NCBI GenBank assembly: GCA_031281815.1
Contig: JAITEY010000261.1
Coordinates: 1-9,902 of the forward strand
Direction: 5' to 3'
DNA length: 9,902 nt
Origin: Desulfovibrio sp.
Lineage (GTDB): Bacteria; Desulfobacterota; Desulfovibrionia; Desulfovibrionales; Desulfovibrionaceae
The notes under the pieces were generated by a model. That model did no database searches, was not told the DNA's origin, and worked only from the letters and a program-made list of their open reading frames with translations. Shown here piece after piece: positions 1 to 6,566 of this stretch (the first letter of the stretch is position 1; every line of letters begins with the position of its first letter). The translations under genes and the position numbers were made by a program.

Positions 1-157
1 TGCAGCCTCGGCCAGCGGGATAAAACGCCAATTCTGTGGGAATAAGATAAGTTATTCTTTCAGTTTAACCGGCCCCGGTGGAGAAATTTTCTCAAAAAAG
101 TCTAAAATTAGAATTACTGCTCCCGGAAGGGAGAGGCCTCAGACCATAAAGGAATTT
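1..157. promoter_or_regulatory. AT-rich leader with short inverted repeats, upstream of the HAD gene
   Basis: This stretch is AT-rich next to the very GC-rich gene that follows. It holds a 6-bp inverted repeat GAATAA/TTATTC with a 6-nt spacer (40-57), GAGAA/TTCTC (81-93) and TCTAA/TTAGA with a 2-nt spacer (101-112). Any of these could be an operator, or the first could be the tail of an upstream terminator, but none matches a site I can name. The frame of the downstream gene (frame 2) has no stop back to base 2 and also no ATG, so a longer upstream reading frame cannot be excluded from the window alone. Confidence 0.3.
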
Positions 158-160
158 TTG

Positions 161-949
161 GTGAACGTGGATGGTACGGAAGCTGCCGCGCCCGAGCGGC
201 AGGAACCCGCGCCCGCCGCGCGAGGACCGGGATTGCCGAACCCGGCCGGTGGGGGCTTTCGGGACTGGATTGCCTTGCGGCATCCTTTTCCCGCCGGTTC
301 GTTGCGGGCCGTGCTGTTTGATTTCGACCACACGCTTTCGGATACGGTCCTGAGTTTTCCGGAAATGCGCCGCAAGGGCCTTGAGGCGCTCGCGCGCTTT
401 GCCCCTGTTGCGGCGGATTGCTCCCTGCCTCTTATGGAACAGATGGCCGGCATTCTCGCCTCTCTGTCTTCCGTCGCAGCCGCCGAGGCCGAAAAAGCCG
501 CGCTCGATGCCGTCAAAGAGGTGGAAATCGCAGCCGCGCGCCGTTCCGCCCTCTTCTCGTTTGCGCGCCCTGTACTGGCGGCGCTGCGCGCGCGGGGAAC
601 GGCCGCGGCCGTCATCACGCGCAACTGCCCGGAGGCGGTGTACGCCGTCTTTCCGGATCTGGACGACTACTGCGCCTGCGTCCTCACCCGCGAGCATGTC
701 AAGCACGTCAAACCGCACCCGGAACATATCGGCACGGCTCTTGAACGTCTGGGCTGCGCCGCGCGGCAGGCGTTGACGGTCGGCGATCACGTCATGGATA
801 TCGAAGCGGGAAAACGCGCGGGTACGCGCACGGCCGCCGTACTCACCGGCGATTCCGGCTTGGCTGAGCTTGCGGCCGCCGATCCCGACATCACGGCCCC
901 GGACGCGGGCGCACTGCTGCGCGGACTGGGCATGTGGCGCAACCCTTGA
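161..949 (+). CDS. HAD-superfamily hydrolase (phosphoglycolate phosphatase-like)
   Basis: Likely a cytoplasmic Mg-dependent phosphomonoesterase of the HAD superfamily; the substrate cannot be read from the sequence. All four HAD motifs are present (residues counted from the TTG at 158): DFDHT with nucleophile D55 and acid/base D57 (motif I), T154 in VITRN (motif II), K185 in KPHPEH (motif III), and GDHVMDIEAG with D210 and D214 (motif IV). Residues 60-140 form a helical cap typical of the Gph-like subgroup. I place the start at GTG 161 because AAAGGA (148-153) lies 7 nt upstream; TTG 158 is possible but too close to that site. Residues 1-45 are rich in Pro, Ala and Gly, lie before the catalytic domain and look unlike the family, so a later start (TTG 275, TTG 302) is a real alternative. 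The gene is extremely GC-rich (about 75% over 541-600) compared with what follows. Confidence 0.85.
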   Translation: MNVDGTEAAAPERQEPAPAARGPGLPNPAGGGFRDWIALRHPFPAGSLRAVLFDFDHTLSDTVLSFPEMRRKGLEALARFAPVAADCSLPLMEQMAGILASLSSVAAAEAEKAALDAVKEVEIAAARRSALFSFARPVLAALRARGTAAAVITRNCPEAVYAVFPDLDDYCACVLTREHVKHVKPHPEHIGTALERLGCAARQALTVGDHVMDIEAGKRAGTRTAAVLTGDSGLAELAAADPDITAPDAGALLRGLGMWRNP

Positions 950-967
950 AGACTTTCAACATTGTGC

Positions 968-1102
968 ATGCACCAAAAATATCAGGATGAAGCCTACAAA
1001 ACGCTCTGCGGAAACTCCAAACATCGGATAAAGGAGACTATAGCGTCTCTGAAGGCCGCCGGACGGGAACGAAAGACCGCAGTAATTATTGAAGGTAAGT
1101 GA
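968..1102 (+). CDS. Possible small ORF or gene remnant, 44 codons
   Basis: An ATG-initiated 44-codon frame begins 18 nt after the HAD stop, in the same frame, and ends in TGA. The peptide begins MHQKYQDEAYKTLCGN and ends TAVIIEGK. It has a plausible mix of charged and hydrophobic residues, with an amphipathic helical middle (HRIKETIASLKAAG). I see no good Shine-Dalgarno before the ATG and do not recognise the family. It ends just where G+C falls at the edge of the nitroreductase block, so it may be the 5' part of a gene cut by that block rather than a functional small gene. Confidence 0.25.
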   Translation: MHQKYQDEAYKTLCGNSKHRIKETIASLKAAGRERKTAVIIEGK

Positions 1103-1127
1103 GCTGCTCAACTCCAGCGCAGGAAAT

Positions 1128-1151
1128 TATTTTTTCTTCGTTTTTTTTTGT
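1128..1151 (+). terminator. T-tracts between convergent genes, possible weak terminator
   Basis: Two T-runs (1130-1135 and nine T at 1141-1149) lie on the plus strand between the HAD gene and the convergent nitroreductase. The only stem I can draw just upstream is short (GCTG/CAGC, 1103-1116), so this is a weak candidate for termination of plus-strand transcription. On the minus strand the tract is A-rich and would not terminate the nitroreductase. Confidence 0.25.
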
Positions 1152-1979
1152 CTATGTGCCGTATTTCCGAACCGCTGCTGCATTATCGCGCTGTACAGTG
1201 CGGGCATAGCGTACTGCCGGGTAGCCGAACAACATGCCGTAAAACGGCGTCTCCGGCCCAAGGTTCAGATTGGAGCGTAATTCTGGAGCCACTTCGATGA
1301 CAAATTTCAGGAAACCGCACCATGTTGTGCCCAACCCTGAACATTGAGCCAACAATTCAAAATACGCCAGCGCTAAGTCGATATCTTCTTTAGGGCAACT
1401 GGCTTTTTCCTCCGCTGAAATGACAAGAAGATGCGGAGCGTTTCGGAAAAATTCATCCACTCCGTTTTGTCTGTAGGCAGCTACGGCTAGAGATATAAAA
1501 TCCGGCACGGGTACACTATTACGGATTTTTCCCTCCAGTGTTTCCACCAGCACTTTCAGAAAACCTTTCATCAGTTCTCTATCGTCCATCACCAGAAAAC
1601 GTAAAGCACGGTCATTGCACCCGGTTGGGGAGTTCGTCAAGGTGGCAAGTAGTTCATCAATCACCTCGCACGAAACATTTTCTTCCTTATAATGACGCAC
1701 GCTCCGCCTTCCGCGCAGCAATGTGTGCATCTGCTTTGCGGACGGCAGCATGTCTGGAGCCAGTTCAATACTATTCTCGGGCTGCAATCCGAAAACGCTG
1801 ACAGCTCCCGTTGGACAAATAGCCAGACAATGTTGACACTCAAGGCAATTCGTCTCCTGTTCAGGATTTACTTTCGGAAATTCTCCGGATAGGGAAATAA
1901 TGCTTCGTGGGCAATCAATTATACATGCACCGCAGTGAATACATTTATTGCTGTCAACGGTAAAATTAAGTAGTGACAT
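1152..1979 (-). CDS. Ferredoxin-domain nitroreductase family protein (2x[4Fe-4S])
   Basis: A 275-residue cytoplasmic flavoprotein. An N-terminal bacterial ferredoxin domain (residues 8-60) has two complete cluster motifs: C13-x2-C16-x2-C19-x3-C23-P and C45-x2-C48-x2-C51-x3-C55-P. An FMN-binding nitroreductase domain follows, opening with RGRRSVRHYK (residues 89-98) and running to the C-terminus. Such fusions are common in anaerobes and are thought to pass electrons from a low-potential donor to FMN and on to an unidentified acceptor; the substrate is not predictable here. The start is ATG 1979, preceded by GAGGAG with 7 nt spacing. An upstream TTG at 1994 would overlap that site and adds only five residues. 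There is no signal peptide or membrane segment. It is transcribed towards the HAD gene. G+C is roughly 45%, far below both flanks, which suggests separate acquisition. Confidence 0.85.
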   Translation of the reverse strand: MSLLNFTVDSNKCIHCGACIIDCPRSIISLSGEFPKVNPEQETNCLECQHCLAICPTGAVSVFGLQPENSIELAPDMLPSAKQMHTLLRGRRSVRHYKEENVSCEVIDELLATLTNSPTGCNDRALRFLVMDDRELMKGFLKVLVETLEGKIRNSVPVPDFISLAVAAYRQNGVDEFFRNAPHLLVISAEEKASCPKEDIDLALAYFELLAQCSGLGTTWCGFLKFVIEVAPELRSNLNLGPETPFYGMLFGYPAVRYARTVQRDNAAAVRKYGT

Positions 1980-2006
1980 TACTATACTCCTCAAGCATTA
2001 AATAAG

Positions 2007-2129
2007 GGGGCCGTCCGGGCGACGGCGGGAAGGGCGGTGGCGGAGGTCGCAGCCGGCATCAACCGGCGCAAGAAGGGAAAGGGTGTGCAGCTACTCCGGA
2101 AATCGGCGGCTGTCGTGCCTCACGCGTAA
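2007..2129 (+). pseudogene. Possible 3' remnant of a GC-rich gene
   Basis: Frame 3 on the plus strand runs from the edge of the low-GC nitroreductase block to TAA 2127-2129 with strongly GC-biased third codon positions, reading AVAEVAAGINRRKKGKG and ending in AAVVPHA. There is no start codon of its own with a ribosome binding site. It may be the tail of a gene whose front was lost when the nitroreductase block arrived, or only an accidental open frame in GC-rich DNA. I do not recognise the product. Confidence 0.2.
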
Positions 2130-2260
2130 AATATGGACGCGCCCGTTAGGAATTGTCGCGACACGCGCCGAGCCCCGCAAAACGCGCTGTTTCGAGGGAA
2201 ACCGGCGGGGTCTTTTCCGCCACCCGCTTGCATTCTCCATCCGCGTGTGCTATGTGCAGG

Positions 2261-2280
2261 CAGACCAGACCAGACCAGAC
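2261..2280 (+). repeat. Pentanucleotide tandem repeat CAGAC x4
   Basis: Four perfect head-to-tail copies of CAGAC, followed by one more C. It lies about 190 nt upstream of the atoE start, outside any confident gene. A looser set of GGACAAC-like units follows at about 2291-2330. Tracts of this kind can change length by slippage, but four copies is short for phase variation. Confidence 0.8.
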
Positions 2281-2472
2281 CGGCAGCGGCACGGACAACG
2301 GGACAACGAACGGAGGGACAACAGACGGATCAGGATTCAGGAAGGACCGGAGACCGGCGGACGGGTCGGACCGCTTCCGAAGCCCGTATGCCGTGAGTGA
2401 CCGGAACGGCGCCTGCGCGATGTTCCCCAGGGAACGCCCGGCGGACACATTTACCACGAGAGGGTTTGCCTT

Positions 2473-3792
2473 ATGAAAGCAATGGTCAGGATTTTCGTCA
2501 ACGTCATGCAGAAGTATCTGCCGGACGCCTACCTGTTCGCCGTCATTCTCACGTTTGCGGCGTTTCTTGTGGCATGGGCTCTCACCGACAAAAGCTTTAT
2601 CGACGTCATCAACAGTTGGGGCAACGGACTTTGGGGCATCCTCGGCTTTGCCATGCAGATGATCCTGATCGTGGTCACGGGGCATACCATGGCCAGCAGC
2701 CGTCCGGTCAAACGCCTGCTCTCCGCTTTGGCCTCCATACCCAAGGACAATACCGGGGCCGCCATGCTCACCATCTTTGTGGCGGGCATCGCCAGCTTCA
2801 TCAACTGGGGCTTCGGGCTCATCGTCGCGGCCCTGCTTGCGCGCGAACTGGCGCGCAAGGTGCAGCACATGGACTATGCCTTTGTTGTGGCCGCCGGTTA
2901 CGGGGGCTTTATTGTCTGGCACGCGGGCCTTTCCGGCTCCGTTCCGCTGGCCGTCGCCACCAAGGGGCATATGGCGGAAAAACTGATCGGCATCATCCCG
3001 ACCACGGATACCATGTTTTCCGCGCCCAACCTGATTATCACCGCGGTCATCGTATGCAGCCTGCCTCTGCTGATGAAACTGATTGCGCCCACCAAAGACG
3101 AAATCCGCCCTGTGGACCCGGCACTGCTGCTGGAGGCGCCGGAACCGGAAGAGCCCAAGGTGAAGACCCCGGCGCAGAAGCTGGAGTATTCCCGCATCAT
3201 TACCATATTGCTGGGACTTATGGGCGTCATCTATCTGGTGCGCTATTTCTACGTCAACGGAGCGCTGAACCTTTCCCTGAACATCGTGATTTTTGTCTTC
3301 ATGTGGCTGGGCATCATTATGCACGGCACACCCATCGCCTATGTGCGCGCGGTCAATGAAGCCATCAAGGGCGGGGCCGGCGTTGCCGTGCAGTTCCCCC
3401 TGTACGGCGGTATTCAGGGCATCATGGTCGGTACCGGTCTGGGCGTGATGATTGTCAACGCCTTTGTTTCCATGGCAACGGAGTACACCTTTCCGTTCTT
3501 CACCTACATCGCGAGCGGCATACTCAACTTTTTCGTGCCGTCGGGCGGCGGTCACTGGGTGGTCATGGGCCAGATATGCATGGAAGCGGCCGTCAAACTG
3601 GGCGCGGCCCCGGCCAAGGTGGCCATGGCCATTGCCTACGGCGACCAGTGGACGAACATGGTGCAGCCGTTCTGGGCCTTGCCCCTGCTCGGCATAGCCC
3701 GGCTCGGCCCCAAGGACATCATGGGCTACACGACCATGGTCATGATTTGGGCGGGCATAATCATGGGTGTGGGTCTGCTCATACCCTGGTAA
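2473..3792 (+). CDS. atoE: Short-chain fatty acid transporter, AtoE family
   Basis: A 439-residue polytopic inner-membrane protein of the AtoE / SCFA_trans family, which carries short-chain fatty acids such as acetoacetate or butyrate. From memory it aligns along its whole length with E. coli AtoE (similar length). Shared blocks include the N-terminal LPD-x2-FA region, GFAMQM-x2-IVVTGH, INWGFGL (110-116), FSGS-like LSGSVPL, VQFP-YGGIQ, PSGGGHWV (356-363), AIAYGDQW-NM-QPFWALP (386 on) and the terminal DIMGY. Hydrophobic segments recur throughout, broken by a charged loop rich in Pro and Glu at about 205-235. The start is ATG 2473 with GAGAGG (2458-2463) 9 nt upstream; ATG 2482 is an unlikely alternative. 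In E. coli atoE sits among acetoacetyl-CoA transferase and thiolase genes; here it stands alone, so substrate and pathway are open. Confidence 0.92.
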   Translation: MKAMVRIFVNVMQKYLPDAYLFAVILTFAAFLVAWALTDKSFIDVINSWGNGLWGILGFAMQMILIVVTGHTMASSRPVKRLLSALASIPKDNTGAAMLTIFVAGIASFINWGFGLIVAALLARELARKVQHMDYAFVVAAGYGGFIVWHAGLSGSVPLAVATKGHMAEKLIGIIPTTDTMFSAPNLIITAVIVCSLPLLMKLIAPTKDEIRPVDPALLLEAPEPEEPKVKTPAQKLEYSRIITILLGLMGVIYLVRYFYVNGALNLSLNIVIFVFMWLGIIMHGTPIAYVRAVNEAIKGGAGVAVQFPLYGGIQGIMVGTGLGVMIVNAFVSMATEYTFPFFTYIASGILNFFVPSGGGHWVVMGQICMEAAVKLGAAPAKVAMAIAYGDQWTNMVQPFWALPLLGIARLGPKDIMGYTTMVMIWAGIIMGVGLLIPW

Positions 3793-3821
3793 CAGGCATC
3801 TTTGAAACGACAACGAAAAAT

Positions 3822-3848
3822 ACGGGGGCCGGGTTATCCGGCCCCCGT
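3822..3848 (-). terminator. Strong intrinsic terminator between convergent atoE and metE
   Basis: A perfect 11-bp stem ACGGGGGCCGG / CCGGCCCCCGT with a 5-nt loop (3833-3837). On the minus strand it is followed directly by ATTTTT, so it has the classical layout for ending metE transcripts, whose stop lies 135 nt upstream. On the plus strand there is no T-run after the stem, so it may slow or end atoE transcription less efficiently, about 30 nt after the atoE stop. Confidence 0.85.
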
Positions 3849-3982
3849 CCGTAATAGTGCAAGGCACTTGGCTGCCGCGATCACAGTGAAGGACAACCCG
3901 TATGTGAAGCCGTTCTTGGTTGTCTTAAGCGTAGGTCTACAGAAAAATTGTTAAGAAAATATTGAGAGGGTCCGGGACAGCT
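3849..3982. other. metE 3' untranslated region with a second possible stem
   Basis: This 134-bp stretch has no gene. It holds a 7-bp inverted repeat GACAACC (3892-3898) / GGTTGTC (3918-3924) with a 19-nt loop, and a small GTGC/GCAC stem (3856-3866). Neither has a T-run. They could protect the metE mRNA end or mean nothing. Confidence 0.3.
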
Positions 3983-6241
3983 TCAACAATCCGCCGAGGC
4001 TGAGCGTACTCGCGCAGCGGCGGCAACCATGTGTTGCAGCGACGGCCGTGCTTCGTCCCAGCGGCGCGTTTTCAGTCCGCAATCGGGGTTCACCCAGAGT
4101 TGGTCTTTGGGGATATAGAGTAAAGCTCTGCGCAGAAGTCGCGTTATTTCCTCTTCCGACGGAATGCGCGGACTGTGGATGTCGTACACGCCCGGCCCGA
4201 CCGCGCCCTGATAGTGAACCTCGGTGAACGCGTCCAGCAGTTCCATGCCGCTGCGGCTCGCTTCAATGCTGATGACGTCCGCATCCATTTCGGCTATCCA
4301 GGGCAGGATGGCGTTGAATTCACTGTAGCACATATGGGAGTGTATCTGCGTGGAATCCTCCACTCCCGACGAGGCGAGGCGAAAGGCATCTACCGCCCCA
4401 CGCAGGTAAATTTCCGCTTCGTCGCGGGTCAGCGGCATGCCTTCGCGCAGGGCGGCCTCATCAATCTGGATGACGCGGATGCCCGCCTTTTCCAGACTTT
4501 GCACTTCGTCGCGAACGGCCAGGGCAATTTGTTTGCAAACCTCGCCGCGCTCCAAATCGTCACGCACGAAACTCCAGCACAGAATCGTCACCGGCCCGGT
4601 CAGCATGCCTTTGACCGGCTTTTTCGTGAGTGACTGCGCGTAGAGTATCCAGTCCGTGGTCATGGGATGTTTGCGGTAGACGTCGCCGTAAATGACCGGC
4701 GGCTTTACGCAGCGGCTTCCGTAGCTTTGCACCCAGCCGTTTTGCGTAAAGCAGAACCCGGCGAGCTGTTGGCCGAAATATTCCACCATGTCGTTGCGTT
4801 CCGCTTCGCCGTGAACAAGAACGTCAAGGCCGAGCTGTTCCTGTTTTTCGATGCAGTTGCGGATTTCGCTCCGGATGGCGGCGACATAGTCCGCTTCCGA
4901 AATGCTTCCGCGTTTGTACTCCAGCCGTGTTTTGCGGATGGCGTCGGTCTGCGGAAACGAGCCGATGGTCGTCGCGGGCAGCGGCGGCAGACTGAGCCAA
5001 GCTTGGGCGGCGCGGCGTTCCGGGTAAGGGGAGCGGCGCGAAAGCATGTCCGGCGTGACGGCGGCGACGCGTTCCCGAACCGCTTCAACGCGGCCGTCGG
5101 GATGCGGTTCGGCGGGCCGCGCGGATGCGGCGTAGGCGGCCGCATCGTTGTTCTCGATAATGCCGCGCAGCGCGGACAGTTCCGCGCATTTCTGGACGGC
5201 GAAGGCCATGCGGTTCCTGATGTGTTCCGGCAGCTCCGTTTCTTCCGTCACGTCCGCAGGACAATGGAGCAGTGAGCAACTTGAGCCCAAAAGAACGCGG
5301 TCTCTGCCGAGCGCGGAAACGGCCTGCCTGATAAGCGGGACTACAGTGGAATAATTGATTTTCCAGATATTGCGCCCGTCTACGACGCCGAGGGATAGAG
5401 CCGTGTCGGCGGGAAGCGCGTTCAGAATGTCGTCGAACTGTTTCCTGCCGCGCACCATATCGACATGCAGGACAGGGCAACCGGACCCGACGGCGGTTTG
5501 CAGGTTGCGTCCGAGCGCCCCGAAGTAAGTCGTCAACATAAGTTTCGGGCAGGCCGCGTTCAGCGTTGCGTATGCTTCGTGAAAGCGTCCGCGGGCGTCA
5601 TCCGGCAGAAGTTCCGTGCACAGTACCGGTTCCTCAATCTGGATGCAGTCGCAAAAGGGGGCAAGATCGGTCAGAAGGTTCACATAAGCGGAGACAACGG
5701 CATCAAGCCGCGACCACTTGAGAACGCCGCGCGGCGCTTTTGCAAGGGTCAACCAGGTAAACGGCCCGATAATCGCGGGCTTGGGCGAAAAGCCGAGTTC
5801 ACGGGCCGATGCGGTGTCCGCGACGACCGGGTGCGTACCGGCGGTCCAGGGACGGTCGGAGTCGATTTCCGGCACAAGGTAATGGTAATTGGTGTCGAAC
5901 CACTTGGTCATTTCCAGGGCGGCTATGTCGCGTTCCGCATTGCCGCGCGCAAGACTGAAATATCTGTCCGTGGGCGCATCGCCGAGGCACGGCGTGAAGC
6001 GCTCAGGCAGCGCGCCGAGCATGCAGGTTATGTCCAGCATGCGGTCATACAGAGAAAAATCGCCGGTGCTCACATAATCAAGACCGGATTCTTTCTGTAT
6101 AGTCCAGTGGCGTTTTTTCAGTTCCGTGCAGGTTGCAGAGAGGGCGTCGACGGAAAGAGCGCCGTCCCAGAAAGATTCGAGAGCCTGTTTCTGCTCCCTC
6201 CGTTTGCCGATGGAGGGAAAACCCAGGATGTGAATGCGCAT
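3983..6241 (-). CDS. metE: Cobalamin-independent methionine synthase
   Basis: Transfers the methyl group from 5-methyltetrahydrofolate polyglutamate to homocysteine, making methionine without B12, in the cytoplasm. At 752 residues it is full length for the family (E. coli MetE has 753). The C-terminal catalytic half has the zinc ligands H636 and C638 (HSHMC), E660 (SIEAS) and C721 (NPDCGLK), and the catalytic H689 in YDIHSP. Each is offset by exactly 5 from the E. coli numbering I recall (641, 643, 665, 726, 694). The N-terminal half (about 1-350) is the degenerate duplicate barrel; TTIGSFPQT opens the C-terminal barrel. The start is ATG 6241 with AAGGAG 5 nt upstream; TTG 6256 would lie upstream of that site and is rejected. 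Expression should be repressed by cobalamin through the leader riboswitch and ends at the hairpin at 3822-3848. Confidence 0.97.
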   Translation of the reverse strand: MRIHILGFPSIGKRREQKQALESFWDGALSVDALSATCTELKKRHWTIQKESGLDYVSTGDFSLYDRMLDITCMLGALPERFTPCLGDAPTDRYFSLARGNAERDIAALEMTKWFDTNYHYLVPEIDSDRPWTAGTHPVVADTASARELGFSPKPAIIGPFTWLTLAKAPRGVLKWSRLDAVVSAYVNLLTDLAPFCDCIQIEEPVLCTELLPDDARGRFHEAYATLNAACPKLMLTTYFGALGRNLQTAVGSGCPVLHVDMVRGRKQFDDILNALPADTALSLGVVDGRNIWKINYSTVVPLIRQAVSALGRDRVLLGSSCSLLHCPADVTEETELPEHIRNRMAFAVQKCAELSALRGIIENNDAAAYAASARPAEPHPDGRVEAVRERVAAVTPDMLSRRSPYPERRAAQAWLSLPPLPATTIGSFPQTDAIRKTRLEYKRGSISEADYVAAIRSEIRNCIEKQEQLGLDVLVHGEAERNDMVEYFGQQLAGFCFTQNGWVQSYGSRCVKPPVIYGDVYRKHPMTTDWILYAQSLTKKPVKGMLTGPVTILCWSFVRDDLERGEVCKQIALAVRDEVQSLEKAGIRVIQIDEAALREGMPLTRDEAEIYLRGAVDAFRLASSGVEDSTQIHSHMCYSEFNAILPWIAEMDADVISIEASRSGMELLDAFTEVHYQGAVGPGVYDIHSPRIPSEEEITRLLRRALLYIPKDQLWVNPDCGLKTRRWDEARPSLQHMVAAAARVRSASADC

Positions 6242-6246
6242 GGTTG

Positions 6247-6271
6247 CTCCTTTCAAAAGAGGTTTGAAAGG
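6247..6271 (-). promoter_or_regulatory. Hairpin sequestering the metE Shine-Dalgarno
   Basis: On the minus strand CCTTTCAAA (6271-6263) pairs perfectly with TTTGAAAGG (6257-6249) across a 5-nt CCTCT loop. The 3' arm contains most of the metE ribosome binding site AAGGAG (6252-6247), which ends 5 nt before the ATG. This is the expected off-state structure of a riboswitch that controls translation. The 9-bp stem is visible directly; its role in cobalamin control is inferred. Confidence 0.7.
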
Positions 6272-6296
6272 GCAGTCCGTTCACGTAGTTCAACGG

Positions 6297-6318
6297 CCGG
6301 GGCGCGTTGCGCGCCCGG
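6297..6318 (-). other. GC-rich stem-loop in the metE leader
   Basis: GGGCGCG (6300-6306) and CGCGCCC (6310-6316) form a 7-bp stem with a 3-nt loop, extendable by two C-G pairs past a bulge. It lies between the riboswitch aptamer and the ribosome-binding-site hairpin. It has no T-run on the minus strand, so it does not look like an intrinsic terminator. It may be a spacer helix or part of an alternative fold. Confidence 0.4.
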
Positions 6319-6360
6319 AACGGATGGGGCAAGTTGCCTGTACGCGAGACAGTACTGCCG

Positions 6361-6379
6361 TGCCGCGCCTGTCGCGGCA
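6361..6379 (-). other. Stem-loop just 3' of the riboswitch P1 stem
   Basis: TGCCGCG (6361-6367) pairs with CGCGGCA (6373-6379) across a 5-nt loop. It starts immediately after the 3' side of the aptamer P1 helix. It could stack on P1, provide the loop for the kissing contact known in cobalamin riboswitches, or take part in switching. Which of these applies cannot be decided by eye. Confidence 0.45.
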
Positions 6380-6526
6380 ATTGTGACAAGTCGTCTCCCG
6401 GCTCCCGGCCCGTTCGGTGCCTCGCCTTCCCGTCCGTTTTCGGCGGACAGTGGCTTCGGCTGGATTTTGCCGGTTACGGTGGCGCGTCCGCAGCGGCTTT
6501 GCACCGCTTTCCGTTTTTATCACAAT
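6380..6526 (-). ncRNA. Cobalamin riboswitch controlling metE
   Basis: Read on the minus strand, this leader has the conserved blocks of the cobalamin aptamer in the right order: GGAAAGCGGTGCAAAGCCGC (6512-6493; a GGTGCAAA loop closed by GCGG/CCGC), the B12 box GCCACTG (6454-6448), GGGAAGGC (6431-6424) and AGCCGGGAGACGACTTGTCA (6403-6384). The ends close as a 7-bp P1 stem, ATTGTGA (6526-6520) with TCACAAT (6386-6380). Adenosyl- or methylcobalamin binding normally turns the downstream gene off, and metE is a classical target. Downstream there is no clear T-run terminator but there is a hairpin over the ribosome binding site, so control is probably translational. Confidence 0.93.
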
Positions 6527-6537
6527 ATCTGGATAAA

Positions 6538-6566
6538 TTGATATACAAATGCGGCAAGGCTGTCAA
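6538..6566 (-). promoter_or_regulatory. Probable sigma-70 promoter of the metE riboswitch transcript
   Basis: On the minus strand a perfect -35 TTGACA (6566-6561) is followed after 17 nt by TATCAA (6543-6538) as the -10. A shifted -10, TATATC, at 15-nt spacing is also possible. Transcription would begin near 6530, just ahead of the P1 stem of the riboswitch, which supports the call. Confidence 0.65.

Larger units (their letters stand above)
1980..2472. other. GC-rich 493-bp gap, no convincing intact gene
   Basis: All three plus-strand frames and one minus-strand frame are open over long parts of this stretch, as expected of GC-rich DNA, and none has a recognisable product. Contents: RBS and upstream region of the minus-strand nitroreductase (1980-2000); a possible coding remnant ending at TAA 2129; a perfect 10-bp palindrome TGTCGCGACA (2154-2163); the CAGAC x4 repeat (2261-2280); an irregular GGACAAC-like repeat (about 2291-2330); and the atoE ribosome binding site. 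A very weak -35/-10 pair (TTGCAT 2228-2233, TATGTG 2251-2256, 17-nt spacing, 3/6 matches each) sits just before the pentamer repeat. I found no sigma-54 type site. Confidence 0.5.

Noticed and set aside
92..790. 232-codon minus-strand open frame
   Set aside because: Antisense to the HAD phosphatase, which has all four catalytic motifs. The shadow is Arg/Gly-rich with no domain.
1089..1280. 63-codon plus-strand frame with a Phe-rich segment
   Set aside because: The Phe run comes from the T-tracts, the start is TTG without a convincing site, and it overlaps the nitroreductase antisense.
2154..2163. Perfect palindrome TGTCGCGACA as an operator
   Set aside because: A 10-bp palindrome in GC-rich DNA is not rare, and it is isolated from any promoter I can identify.
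2146..3867. 573-codon open frame on the minus strand
   Set aside because: It is antisense to atoE, very rich in His, Asp and Gly as GC-biased shadow frames are, has no family resemblance, and spans an intrinsic terminator.
4667..5275. 202-codon plus-strand open frame
   Set aside because: Antisense to the conserved middle of metE, with no recognisable domain.
5465..6541. 358-codon plus-strand open frame
   Set aside because: It lies antisense to metE and runs through the cobalamin riboswitch. Composition is that of a shadow frame and metE is unambiguous.
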